Shown in pieces: positions 24,742-32,502 of a stretch of 34,527 nt of DNA. This DNA is from Bacillota bacterium (lineage in GTDB: Bacteria > Bacillota > Sulfobacillia > JAJZYS01 > JAJYTV01). The notes under the pieces are model-generated. The model searched no databases and was not told the DNA's origin. It worked only from the letters and a program-made list of their open reading frames with translations. The first letter of the stretch is position 1. Every line of letters starts with the position of its first letter. The stretch is taken from contig JAJZAT010000032.1 of assembly GCA_021799275.1 (NCBI GenBank), forward strand, positions 1 to 34,527, given 5' to 3'. Made by a program: the position numbers and the translations under genes.

Positions 24742-25863
24742 CTATCCGGTCTCGGTGGCTCGAGGCTCCGCGACAGCGGCCTGCACCAAGAAGGGGTACT
24801 CTCTGGCCCGGCGTTCCATCTGGCGGAGTTTCACCGGCAGCGTGCGCACCTTGGGCTCGCGAACGCCGCCGGGGATCGGCTTCTTCAGCTGGAGCAGGCC
24901 CCAGATGAGCCCGAGCAGCGTACGCGCCACTGCGACGATCGCGATCTTGTGCCCTGTCTTGTTGTCGCCACGCTTGGCGACGATGCGCTGGTACTTCGCC
25001 GCGAGTAGAGGGGAGTACGCAAGCGCCTTCCAGGACACCCGGATCAGCACCGTCCGTAGCAGGGAACGCCCTTGCTTGGAGATCGAGCCCATGCGCAGTG
25101 TGTTGCCGGAGGCGTGGATGCTGGGCGTGATCCCAGCGTAGGAGTAGAGATTCGCCGCCCGTGGAAAGCGCTCGATGTCTCCGATCTCGGCCATGATCGA
25201 GATGGCTGAGAGGGCGTCGATGCCCGGGATGCCCATCAGGGCCTCGAGCTGCCAGGCGGGAATCACCTGCTTGCCTTGCAGCAGGAGGTCTCCTTCAAGA
25301 GCGGCGGTCTCCTCGTTGAGGTAGGCGATGTGCCGTAGGGCGCTCGCCACGGCGACCTGGCTCGGATGGGAAAGGCGAGAGTCGTTGGAGCTGGCCTGCT
25401 GCAAGACCTCGCCTTTCTTCATGCGCACACCGGCTCGCCGGTAGGTGGCGTAGATGCCGTTCGCCTCCCGGGTCTGAGCGGTGATCAACTTCTCACGCCG
25501 ATGAACGGCAGCCCTCAGCTCGCGCTGTGCCGGCGCCGGCACCCAGACCTCCGGGATCACGTCCGCCTTCAGCAGCAGGGCCAGCTTTTCGCTATCCAGC
25601 TTGTCGGTCTTCATGCGGGACGACGCGATCCACCTTAGGTACAGTGGGTGAGCTACCGCGACCCGCTTGACGTGGGGCAGCAGGACATCGTGGATGTGGA
25701 ACGCGTTGGTGGAGGCCTCCAGCACCACCTCGGCGTCAGGATCCAGGCCCGCGGCCCAGAACTCCAGATTCTCGAGATCTACGCGTACGCGGGACTTCTT
25801 GTCGTCCCGCAGAGTGGTTGCCACCAGGAACGTCGAGTGGGCGTCCACCCCGATGTACGTCAC
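24742..25863 (-). CDS. IS110-family DEDD transposase/recombinase
   Basis: 373-aa site-specific recombinase. The N-terminal RuvC-like DEDD domain shows YIGVDAHS (first Asp), VVLEAS (Glu) and RMKTDKLDSEKLALLLKADVIPEVWVP (Asp-Asp pair). The C-terminal Transposase_20 domain shows LMGIPGIDALSAISIMAEIGDIERFPRAANLYSYAGITPSIHASGNTLRMGSISKQGRSLLR, with the conserved catalytic serine region around SGNT. A coiled-coil linker lies between. GTG 25863 has AGGAG at 25872-25876 with an 8-base spacer; TTG 25866 is possible. Both catalytic domains look complete, so the element may still be active. The end of the protein is basic. Confidence 0.94.
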   Translation of the reverse strand: MTYIGVDAHSTFLVATTLRDDKKSRVRVDLENLEFWAAGLDPDAEVVLEASTNAFHIHDVLLPHVKRVAVAHPLYLRWIASSRMKTDKLDSEKLALLLKADVIPEVWVPAPAQRELRAAVHRREKLITAQTREANGIYATYRRAGVRMKKGEVLQQASSNDSRLSHPSQVAVASALRHIAYLNEETAALEGDLLLQGKQVIPAWQLEALMGIPGIDALSAISIMAEIGDIERFPRAANLYSYAGITPSIHASGNTLRMGSISKQGRSLLRTVLIRVSWKALAYSPLLAAKYQRIVAKRGDNKTGHKIAIVAVARTLLGLIWGLLQLKKPIPGGVREPKVRTLPVKLRQMERRAREYPFLVQAAVAEPRATETG

Positions 25864-25904
25864 CAATCGTGCTCCTTCCTCGGATCCGATTGGGCGTAGG
25901 CTGA

Positions 25905-26012
25905 ACCCGGCATCCATTTCTCCGCGACTTCCGCATGTGGGCTGATGCGCCGGGTCGGGAGAGGCCAAACACTACAACGGGGCTTCACCCATGCCAAGAA
26001 TCGGCCTCTCCC
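25905..26012 (-). ncRNA. candidate IS110 bridge RNA (target loop and donor loop)
   Basis: Two adjacent stem-loops, one base apart, lie upstream of the transposase. The first (in transcription order) has a perfect 10-bp stem, 26003-26012 with 25957-25966, and a 36-base loop. The second has a perfect 7-bp stem, 25949-25955 with 25905-25911, and a 37-base loop. In the first loop, 25970-25979 matches the right host flank 26100-26109 in 9 of 10 bases, and 25992-25999 is complementary to the left flank 24558-24565 in 7 of 8. In the second loop, the RNA segment GGAGAAATG matches the complement of the element end CATTTCTGC in 8 of 9. This is the layout of target-binding and donor-binding loops known from the IS621 bridge RNA. 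Exact RNA ends are unknown. Confidence 0.72.
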
Positions 26013-26101
26013 ACTCCCACGCTGGCCGGGAAACCCTTGCCTCGCCCGAGTATTGGGAGAATCGAAGGCTTCTCAATCCGGCCGTTCCAAGCATGCCAAC
26101 A

Positions 26102-26594
26102 CTACAGCGAGAGCTGGCGAGACGCCATGGCACGCGAAGAGGCAGGCGGCCCGCCGGCCGGGCTGCCGCCGGTCGACGAGGACCTCGCGGCGCATGTCAC
26201 CATGGTGCGGGCGCGAGGCCGCAGTCTCTGCGGACTGCCGATCGAGGCCGCGTTCCCCGAGGTGCCGCCGCGGGACTTCCTCGACGCCGTCTTCACGCCC
26301 GATGTGGACCGACGATGCGAGAGCGTGAGGGCGGAGCCGGTGGACTGCGTCCTCAATCTTTGCCGGATCGGCCTCTACGCGTACGAGGGCTCCCTGGCGT
26401 CGAAGATTGAGGGGGGCCTATGGGCCCTCTCCTGCGATGCACCGGGGGAACACGAGGTCATACGCCGCGCGCTCCACGGCTACCGTACGGGCGAGCCGGT
26501 CTCGTGGACGGACGAAGAGCTCCGTCGCTTCACCCGAACCTGGACGCGCGCGATCGCGCGGCGACTGCGCGGGGGCCCGGAGGCCGCGACGTGA
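26102..26594 (+). pseudogene. AadA-like nucleotidyltransferase, 3' part
   Basis: C-terminal part of the gene split by the IS110 element. It begins in the codon for His of the rebuilt WHYSESWRDAM and runs to TGA at 26594. The conserved helical domain of this family is visible: GLPIEAAFPEVPPRDFLDAV, CVLNLCRIGLYAYEGSLASKIEGGLWAL, ALHGYRTGEPVSWTDEELRRF. In AadA-like enzymes this domain closes over the substrate. No frameshift or stop is present, so the damage is only the insertion. As it stands, this half has no start that would give an active enzyme, although ATG 26127 could be used. Confidence 0.85.
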
Positions 26595-26639
26595 GTCGGT
26601 TGGCGGTTCCCGGACGCCGCAAGGGAGGGAGGTTTCGGC

Positions 26640-27638
26640 TTGCAGCTGCCGCCTGACCTCAGGGCAGCGCTTGAGGACGTACTCGGCGAGACGCGCGCCT
26701 CCCACCTCAAGGTGAGCGCGGCGGACATCTCGCGGCGCTATCGCACGCCTAAACAGCCGAACCTGCCGGCGCTGCGATCAGCGGAGGATGTCGTCGCGTA
26801 CGTGGCCGTTCGGCTGCCGGCGACGTACGCGGCGGTGCGCCATGGCCTGCGTCAGACGCTTGCGGCCGTGCCGGACGGCGTTCCCGCGACGCAGCTCGAC
26901 GTCGGAGCGGGACCCGGTACGGCTGCGTGGGCCGCGGTCGCCACCTGGCCCGGCCTTGGGGCGATCACGCTCGTGGAGCGCGACCCTGAGGTGATCAGCA
27001 TCGGCCGGCGCCTGGCGGCCCGCGCATCGGCAGGGCCGCTGCGGGAGGCGCGCTGGCTGCGCGAGGATCTGAGGCGGCTGTCGCCACCTGCGCGCCACGC
27101 TCTCGTCACCGCCGCCTACGTTCTCGGGGAACTGGACCTCGATGTGCAAGACCGTCTGGTCGCACGACTCTGGCAGGCGAGCCGCGGGCTGCTCGTCCTC
27201 GTCGAGCCAGGTACGCCAGCGGGCTTTGCCCGGATCCGCAGGGCCCGGGCACAGCTGCTCGGCCTGGGCGCCCAGGTGGCGGCTCCTTGTCCGCACGACG
27301 AGGAGTGCCCCATGGCGGATGGCGACTGGTGCCACTTCGCGCAGCGCCTAGAGCGGTCCGCGCTGCACCGGCGCAGCAAAGACGCCGAACTCGGCCATGA
27401 GGACGAGAAATTCTCCTACGTCGCCGCGTCGCGATGGCCTGTCCGGCGGGCCGAGGGCCGCGTCCTCCGCCACCCCCAGGTGCGCCAGGGTCATGTCCGC
27501 CTGGAGGTCTGCGGGCCGCACGGGCTGCGCAGCGAGGTCGTCGCGCGCAGCGACGGCCGCCGCTACCGCCTGGCGAAGGATCTCGCGTGGGGTGAAGCGA
27601 TGCCGTCCCCTGGCAGCGAAGAAGAGGAACCTAACTGA
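26640..27638 (+). CDS. Rsm22-family methyltransferase (small ribosomal subunit associated)
   Basis: 332-aa SAM-dependent methyltransferase of the Rsm22 family, which is linked to assembly of the small ribosomal subunit in mitochondria and is found in many bacteria. The SAM motif is LDVGAGPGTAAWA at about residue 100, followed by LVERDPEVISIGRRL. The second half holds the family signature PCPHDEECPMADGDWCHFAQRLERSALHRRSKDAELGHEDEKFSYVA, with a conserved cysteine set that is thought to hold a metal or Fe-S cluster. TTG 26640 has GGAGG with a 7-base spacer. It lies 45 bases after the nucleotidyltransferase and overlaps the convergent acetyltransferase by 8 bases. Confidence 0.9.
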   Translation: MQLPPDLRAALEDVLGETRASHLKVSAADISRRYRTPKQPNLPALRSAEDVVAYVAVRLPATYAAVRHGLRQTLAAVPDGVPATQLDVGAGPGTAAWAAVATWPGLGAITLVERDPEVISIGRRLAARASAGPLREARWLREDLRRLSPPARHALVTAAYVLGELDLDVQDRLVARLWQASRGLLVLVEPGTPAGFARIRRARAQLLGLGAQVAAPCPHDEECPMADGDWCHFAQRLERSALHRRSKDAELGHEDEKFSYVAASRWPVRRAEGRVLRHPQVRQGHVRLEVCGPHGLRSEVVARSDGRRYRLAKDLAWGEAMPSPGSEEEEPN

Positions 27639-28041
27639 GCCAGCGCTCCATGCCAGGCGCGTCGTCTGGACGAGGCGAGAAGCCCAGCTTCTCGTAAAAA
27701 CCGCGCTTGCCCTTGGCGCAGGTGAGCTGCAGCCATGCGATGCCGCGACTGCGCGCGTGCTCGACGAGGCGCTGCATGACCTGACGGCCAAGCCCGTGTC
27801 CCTGGTGGTCCGGCAGCACGATCATGTCGCAGAGGAAGCACTGGTAGACGCCGTCCGAGACGAGCCGGCCGAAGGCCACGAGTTCCGCGCCGTCGTAGAC
27901 GCTGAGCGTGTAGTAGCTGCTCGCGATGGCCGCCGCCAGCTGCTGCGGGGTGAAGCGACGCCGCTCGTTCCAGCCCGTGGAGGTGTAGAGACGGAAGAAC
28001 GCCAGGGTCTCCGGGAGGTCTTCGCGCCACGTGTAGTCCAT
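27631..28041 (-). CDS. GNAT-family N-acetyltransferase
   Basis: 136-aa acetyltransferase that uses acetyl-CoA. The core motif A is CDMIVLPDHQGHGLGRQVMQRLVEHARSRG, with the QGxGLG pyrophosphate-binding loop, followed by LTCAKGKRGFYEKLGF, the usual late motif with Tyr. The substrate cannot be told. ATG 28041 has AGAAGG seven bases upstream. It sits downstream of the methyltransferase gene on the same strand with a 34-base gap and may share its mRNA. Confidence 0.93.
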   Translation of the reverse strand: MDYTWREDLPETLAFFRLYTSTGWNERRRFTPQQLAAAIASSYYTLSVYDGAELVAFGRLVSDGVYQCFLCDMIVLPDHQGHGLGRQVMQRLVEHARSRGIAWLQLTCAKGKRGFYEKLGFSPRPDDAPGMERWLS

Positions 28042-28075
28042 GGCGAAGCCTTCTCGCCGCCGCCCCGCGTTCCTC

Positions 28076-28849
28076 CTACGCCGCGGTCAAGGCGACGACG
28101 CGGCGCCGCTCGAAGCGCAGGCGCCCTTCGCGCTCGTGGAAGCCGTTCATCGCCACGGCGGCGGGCGGTGCCTGCCGGAGCAGGGTCCAGATCTCCTCGC
28201 GGCGGCGTGTGTCGACGCCCGCGACGTCGAGGTAGTCGAGGACGTCGCGCTCCTCCATGTCGAGTTCGAGGTGTCGGACGTGCAGGCCCGCGTCCTCGAA
28301 CGCCTGCTGCCACTCCGACAGCTTGAGCGCGTGGACGTGGCTCGGGTCCCGCAGCTTCTCAAAAGCCTCCATCAGCTCGGCTCCGCTCTGAGACTCCGGG
28401 GTCGTCTGGTCGACGAGGCCGAAGAGGCCGCCCGGCACCAGCACCCGCGTCACCTGCTGCAGGAAGCGCGGGATGTCCGCGAAGTGGTGCGGCGCGCGGC
28501 GGCAGCTCACGAGATCGAACGACTGCGCCGCGAAGGGCAGATCCAAGGCGTCGCCCCTGACGAAGCGCACGTTCTCGACGCCCCGCAAGCGGGCGAGACG
28601 CTCCGCCTCGACGAGCATCTCCTGCGTCAGGTCGAGTCCGACCACCTCCCGGACATGTGACGCCATGGCAAACGCGGTATGTCCGGTCCCGGTGGCGATA
28701 TCGAGGAGCCTCAGGTGCGGGTCGTGCGGCAGGAGTTCGGCAAGACGCTGAAGGTCCTTTCCCTCCGCGTGGCTGGGGCTGACGGCGTAGCTGTGTGCCT
28801 GGCGGCCGAACTGGCGCTGCACCAGGCGAGCGAGATCTTCGTCCGACGT
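28076..28849 (-). CDS. class I SAM-dependent methyltransferase (UbiE-like)
   Basis: Methyltransferase of about 257 aa with the class I motifs LLDIATGTGHTAFAMA (motif I), VVGLDLTQEMLVEAERLA, VRFVRGDALDLPFAAQSFDLVSCRRAPHHF (motifs II-III) and LVPGGLFGLVDQTTPES. It resembles UbiE/Coq5-type enzymes and small-molecule methyltransferases; the substrate is unknown. The start is a problem: homology-like sequence begins at SDEDLARLVQRQFGRQA, and the codon in front of it with AAGGGGG eight bases upstream is ACG (28847-28849). An in-frame GTG at 28822 is the first standard start after that. The frame stays open up to 29134, but that would overlap the divergent hydrolase gene. Confidence 0.85.
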   Translation of the reverse strand, partial: TSDEDLARLVQRQFGRQAHSYAVSPSHAEGKDLQRLAELLPHDPHLRLLDIATGTGHTAFAMASHVREVVGLDLTQEMLVEAERLARLRGVENVRFVRGDALDLPFAAQSFDLVSCRRAPHHFADIPRFLQQVTRVLVPGGLFGLVDQTTPESQSGAELMEAFEKLRDPSHVHALKLSEWQQAFEDAGLHVRHLELDMEERDVLDYLDVAGVDTRRREEIWTLLRQAPPAAVAMNGFHEREGRLRFERRRVVALTAA

Positions 28850-29011
28850 GGCGGCGACCCCCTTGCAGGCGGCTGGAAGTCCACTGAGCGCGAGCCTGCT
28901 TCCAGCATAGCCGTTTCGCCACCTTGTCGCGGCGTCCCGATGTCGTGCGCTGCCGGGGCAGGCAGGTCCGTCGGCGCAGGATACCGGCGTTTGGCCGCGA
29001 AGAGGCTGGAC

Positions 29012-29968
29012 ATGAGGGACTTCATGTCGGCAGGGGCCCTGGAGCAGACGACCAGGGCGCTGCTGCCAGACGGCCGACACCTTTGCTACGCCTGTCATGG
29101 CCCTGCGGACGGTGAGCCCGTTTTCCTGTTCCACGGCGAGCCGGGCTCACGGCTCTTCATGCCTGGGGCCGAGGCGGCCGTGCGACAGCATGTCCGGCTG
29201 ATCACCGTGGACCGCCCGGGCTACGGCCGCTCAGACCTTCAGCCAGGCAGGACGCTCCTGGACTGGGCGGGCGACATCGCCTTCCTGGCCGATCATCTCG
29301 AGATCGAGCGCTTCTCCGTCCTGGGCGTCTCGGGTGGTGGGCCGCATGCCCTGGCCTGTGCCTACCGCATCCCGGATCGCCTGCGCGGCGTCGCCGTCGC
29401 CAGCAGCCCCTGCCCGTTCGATTACCGCCGGGCGACGGACAATTTCGCACCGGGCCGGCTGGAAGAGTTCACGCTCGCGCGCGAGGCGCCCGCCATGCTC
29501 CGTCCGACCGTCCACCGCGCCGTGCAGCGTATCCTGACGGAGCCCGAGACCTACTTCGCGGAGCTCGGCGAGCGGTTGGACGCGAGCGACGGCCGCCTGT
29601 TGGCGACGCCCGAGGTGCGCTCGATGTATCGCAGCGACCTTGCGGAGGCCGTGCAGGCCGGCGGCGAGGGGTGGTTGATGGAAGCGCATCTCCTGGCATC
29701 GCCCTGGCCGTTCGATCTCGGCGACATCCGCGTGCCGGTGCGGATCTGGCACGGCGAGCGCGACCGCATCGCGCCGCCGCGCATGGCGCGCCTGCTCTGG
29801 CGCGCACTGCCCGTCAGCGAGCTGCGCCTCGCGCCTGGCGAGGGACACCTCTTCTTCTTCCGGCACATCGACGAGATCCTGCAAAGCTTGGTCTCTGCGG
29901 ACGGGGAGGGGGCACCGCCCGCGCGCGGGTGGCGGCTGCTTCGCCGCGAGACCTTGCCGCTGGTGTAG
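29012..29968 (+). CDS. alpha/beta-fold hydrolase
   Basis: 318-aa hydrolase with the full triad: Ser107 in GVSGGG, Asp251 in HGERDRIAPP and His279 in GEGHLFF. The oxyanion-hole motif HGEPGSRLF is also present. DRPGYGRSDLQPGRTLLDWAGDIAFLADHL is the usual strand 4-helix region. The substrate is not readable. ATG 29012 has AAGAGG six bases upstream; ATG 29024 is an alternative. The reading frame is open further upstream, but that part is antisense to the methyltransferase. It is followed by a long hairpin between two convergent genes. Confidence 0.9.
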   Translation: MRDFMSAGALEQTTRALLPDGRHLCYACHGPADGEPVFLFHGEPGSRLFMPGAEAAVRQHVRLITVDRPGYGRSDLQPGRTLLDWAGDIAFLADHLEIERFSVLGVSGGGPHALACAYRIPDRLRGVAVASSPCPFDYRRATDNFAPGRLEEFTLAREAPAMLRPTVHRAVQRILTEPETYFAELGERLDASDGRLLATPEVRSMYRSDLAEAVQAGGEGWLMEAHLLASPWPFDLGDIRVPVRIWHGERDRIAPPRMARLLWRALPVSELRLAPGEGHLFFFRHIDEILQSLVSADGEGAPPARGWRLLRRETLPLV

Positions 29969-29976
29969 GGTGAAGG

Positions 29977-30014
29977 CATGGAGGGCTGCCGGCTCGGGCC
30001 GGCAGCCCTCCATG
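29977..30014. terminator. bidirectional 17-bp hairpin between convergent genes
   Basis: A perfect 17-bp stem (29977-29993 with 29998-30014) closes a TCGG tetraloop. It lies 8 bases after the hydrolase stop and 9 bases after the end of the minus-strand peptidase gene. No T run follows on either strand, so it may stop transcription weakly or mainly protect mRNA ends. Confidence 0.75.
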
Positions 30015-30023
30015 GTCATGGCG

Positions 30024-30971
30024 CTAGGGCCGGGTGACGGCGCGCCGGATCGCCAGCGCCACAGCGTGCGCCGCGATGGCGCCGACGCGCGACGGGTCCG
30101 CGGGCCGCTCACCCGTGGCCGCGGCGATCACCGTATCGCCGTCGTAGAGCGTATGCGACGGCTCCACGGCCCGACTGAGGCCGTCCTGGGCCATCGCGGC
30201 GACACGCAGCAGCTGCGGCTTGTCGAGGCGGGCATTCGTGACGAGGCAGACGATCGTCGTCGCCTCGCCGGGCGAGGGAGGCGGACCGCCGGAGGCCAGG
30301 AGCGGCAGAGACGGGATAGGACTGCCGCCTGGGGACCTCGGTCCCGCAAGGATGGCGCCGCTCTCCGCCACGATGGAGCCGAGCGCGTTCACGACGGCCA
30401 GCGCGCCGACCCTCATGCCGTCCGCGGTGACGAGGGTGACGGCGGCCTGACCGCCCGCCATCGCGGCCTCGGGCCCGAGAAGCTTGCCGACGCTGGCGCC
30501 GCTGCCGGCACCAGCGCTGCCGCGCGGCACTTGGGCGTCCAGCCGCAGTGCCCGTTCCGTGGCCGTCCGGCCGTCTTCCTCGTCCGGCCAGCGCCCCTCG
30601 GCGGCGGCACGGTCGAAGATCGCGGCCGCGGGCACGATGGGGATGCGGGCACCGCCGAAGGCAAGGCCCCGTCCCGCGTCGCGCAGAGCCCGCATCACGC
30701 CGTCGGCCGTCGCGAGGCCGAAAGCGCTGCCGCCGGCGAGACACACGGCGTGCGGGCCGGCGATCAGGTTCTCGGGGCGCAGGCAGTCGGTCTCGCGCGT
30801 GGCCGGGGCGCCACCGCGCACGTCTGCGGAGCCGGTGCAGCCTTCCGGAAGCACGACGACCGTGACGCCCGTGCCGTCCTCGGCTCGGCCGACGCACCCG
30901 ACACCAACGCCCGCGAGCTCGAGGCGATCCCAGATGGCGACGAGGCCGCTTGCGTCCGGCATGTCAGACAC
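30024..30971 (-). CDS. P1/DmpA-family (S58) peptidase
   Basis: 315-aa member of the self-cleaving S58 family (DmpA aminopeptidases, beta-aminopeptidases). The family marks are GVTVVVLPEGCTGSADVRGGAPATRETDCL, LAGGSAFGLATADGV, the GAGSGASVGK segment and MRVGALAVVNALGSIV. In DmpA the precursor cuts itself before a serine or threonine that then acts as nucleophile. I cannot fix this residue with certainty here. GTG 30971 and ATG 30962 are both possible starts, and the GTG overlaps the end of the upstream VIT gene by 8 bases, so the two are coupled. There is no signal peptide, so it is cytoplasmic. Confidence 0.88.
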   Translation of the reverse strand: MSDMPDASGLVAIWDRLELAGVGVGCVGRAEDGTGVTVVVLPEGCTGSADVRGGAPATRETDCLRPENLIAGPHAVCLAGGSAFGLATADGVMRALRDAGRGLAFGGARIPIVPAAAIFDRAAAEGRWPDEEDGRTATERALRLDAQVPRGSAGAGSGASVGKLLGPEAAMAGGQAAVTLVTADGMRVGALAVVNALGSIVAESGAILAGPRSPGGSPIPSLPLLASGGPPPSPGEATTIVCLVTNARLDKPQLLRVAAMAQDGLSRAVEPSHTLYDGDTVIAAATGERPADPSRVGAIAAHAVALAIRRAVTRP

Positions 30972-32103
30972 CGGCCAAGAGGAGTCCCAGGCCGTACGTG
31001 ATCGCGCCTTCGATGGCGCCGACGATCGTCATCTCCATGCCGCTCGAGAACCAGTTGCGGGCGGTCACCTTGGTCTTGAGGGCGCCGACGATGAAGTGGG
31101 CTACGAGCGAGATGATGGCCGCCACGATGATCGCGGCCGTGCCCTGCATGAAGAAGAAAGGGATGACCGGCACGATCGCGCCGATGGCCGTCGCCAGGGA
31201 TGAACTGGCCGCCGAGACGATCGGGTTCGGTGCGCTGTCCTCGGTGAGGCCGAGCTCTTCCTGCACAAGGGTCTTCAACATGGCGTCGGGATTGCTGGAA
31301 AGGCGGTCGACAAGCTCGTGCGCCTCTTCCTCCGAGAGCCCCTTCAGCTGGTAGAAGAGCGCCAGTTCCTCCCGCTCCTCAGCCGGGGACTCCTGGAGCT
31401 CGCGCTTCTCGCGCGCGATCTCGGCCTGGTGCACCTCGCCTTCCGCCTTTGCGGCGAGGTAGGCGCCACTGCCCATGGAGAGCGCCGACGCCAGCATGCC
31501 GGCGAGACCGGATACCGCGATCAGGTGGCTTGCGCCATGGGTATAGCCCGCGACGCCAGCGACGATGCCGAAGATGGCGCCGAGCCCGTCGTTGGCGCCG
31601 TAGATGGCGTCGCCGATCCAGCCGCTCGAACTGGTGACGTGCCAGTGCTCGCGTCCAAGGATGCGACCCAGCACATCGCTCGGGCTGTGCTGGTGGACGA
31701 GAGCCGAAAGGCTCTCGGCGTGCCCCGCTTCTTCCTGCGCCATCATGGCGACAGACTTGCGCACATCTCCTGCGGGCAGCCAGCCCAGGAGGTCGCGATA
31801 CTTGCCGACGTCCTGCTGCTCGTCCGCCTCGAGACGCTTGAGCCAGGCCTCCCGCGACATGCTGCGGTGGCTGCGCTTGAGCTTGCTCTCGACCGCGGTC
31901 TTGTCCGGGATGGCGATGCCGAGCTCCTGCATGTGCTGCTCCCATAGGGCAGCGTGGTGTTCCTCCGCCTCCGCGAGGCGGATCAGGATCGAACGGCGAT
32001 GCTCGTCCGGTTCGCCGGCGGCCAGTTCCCGGTAGGTATAGGCTCCTTCCACTTCGTCGTGCCAGTTGCGCAACATCGCTTCGGTGACGCGCTCATCGGC
32101 CAA
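30964..32103 (-). CDS. ferritin-like domain fused to VIT1/CCC1-type membrane transporter (MbfA-like)
   Basis: 379-aa metal transporter. Residues 1-130 form a rubrerythrin/ferritin-like four-helix domain with diiron-type glutamates and histidines (WHDEVEGAYTYRELA, RLAEAEEHHAALWEQHM, MAQEEAGHAESL). The second part is a VIT1-like domain with five hydrophobic segments, including SGWIGDAIYGANDGLGAIFGIVAGVAG, SALSMGSGAYLAAKAE and the cytoplasmic metal-binding stretch EEAHELVDRL. The related MbfA exports iron. TTG 32103 has GAGGAGGT seven bases upstream and is preferred to ATG 32124, which has no RBS and itself contains that site. It is co-transcribed with the P1 peptidase. Confidence 0.92.
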   Translation of the reverse strand: MADERVTEAMLRNWHDEVEGAYTYRELAAGEPDEHRRSILIRLAEAEEHHAALWEQHMQELGIAIPDKTAVESKLKRSHRSMSREAWLKRLEADEQQDVGKYRDLLGWLPAGDVRKSVAMMAQEEAGHAESLSALVHQHSPSDVLGRILGREHWHVTSSSGWIGDAIYGANDGLGAIFGIVAGVAGYTHGASHLIAVSGLAGMLASALSMGSGAYLAAKAEGEVHQAEIAREKRELQESPAEEREELALFYQLKGLSEEEAHELVDRLSSNPDAMLKTLVQEELGLTEDSAPNPIVSAASSSLATAIGAIVPVIPFFFMQGTAAIIVAAIISLVAHFIVGALKTKVTARNWFSSGMEMTIVGAIEGAITYGLGLLLAGV

Positions 32104-32440
32104 CGACCGCACCTCCTCGTTCATGGCCGGACCGCAAAACAGCGGCTCGCCCGTTCGCCCAATTCAGCGAATGGTCTTTGGCCTCCTGCCGGGCCGCAGG
32201 CACACCGCCTATGGTGCTCCAACGACGCCGGCCCTGTACGTCGGCAGCGATGCGCAGGGCGAAGGCGCAGGGACGAGTGGGCGGGCGGACGCCAATGGCG
32301 GGCGATTGGTCGACCCTATTGCCGTCGCGTCGCCCCATATGCAAATGACGAGAGGGAGACGCTATAGGCGGACCGTCAGTTTTGTCGGGCGCTGCCAAAC
32401 GAAGCATTCGACGGATTGGCAAAGGCGGCAGGAGTGCGTT
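32104..32440. other. intergenic region between divergent genes
   Basis: A stretch of about 340 bases between the ferritin-VIT gene and ytxC. It should hold the promoter of the ferritin-VIT operon. I see no Fur-like 19-bp palindrome, no good -35/-10 pair and no RNA gene. Confidence 0.4.
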
Positions 32441-32469
32441 GTATGCACCTGCGGCCGCGCTCATATACT
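32441..32469 (+). promoter_or_regulatory. possible sporulation (sigma-E-type) promoter of ytxC
   Basis: CATATACT (32462-32469) matches seven of eight bases of the sigma-E -10 consensus CATACANT. It is preceded after exactly 14 bases by GTATGCA (32441-32447), a poor match for the -35. The site is 33 bases before the start codon. Confidence 0.35.
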
Positions 32470-32502
32470 GTGGGCGACCTTCGGTTGGGGAGCGTGGTGA
32501 CG

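Larger units (their letters stand above)
24566..26101 (-). mobile_element. IS110-family insertion sequence, complete, 1,536 bp
   Basis: The boundaries follow from the interrupted gene. The dinucleotide CA occurs at both junctions (24564-24565 and 26100-26101), and removing 1,536 bases with one CA restores the host reading frame exactly (335 + 493 = 828 bases = 276 codons with stop). There is no longer target duplication, as is usual for IS110. The element is read on the minus strand. It has 238 bases with two stem-loops upstream of the transposase, the DEDD transposase gene, and 176 bases downstream with a triple 16-bp repeat at the end. IS110 elements use a bridge RNA to choose donor and target. 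Confidence 0.9.

Noticed and set aside
25935-26126. N-terminal part of a longer coding region joined to the 3' nucleotidyltransferase part
   Set aside because: The frame is open by chance through the IS noncoding end; family similarity begins exactly at the element boundary.
30109-30897. 262-codon minus-strand frame within the P1 peptidase gene
   Set aside because: Arg-rich shadow frame of the recognised peptidase.
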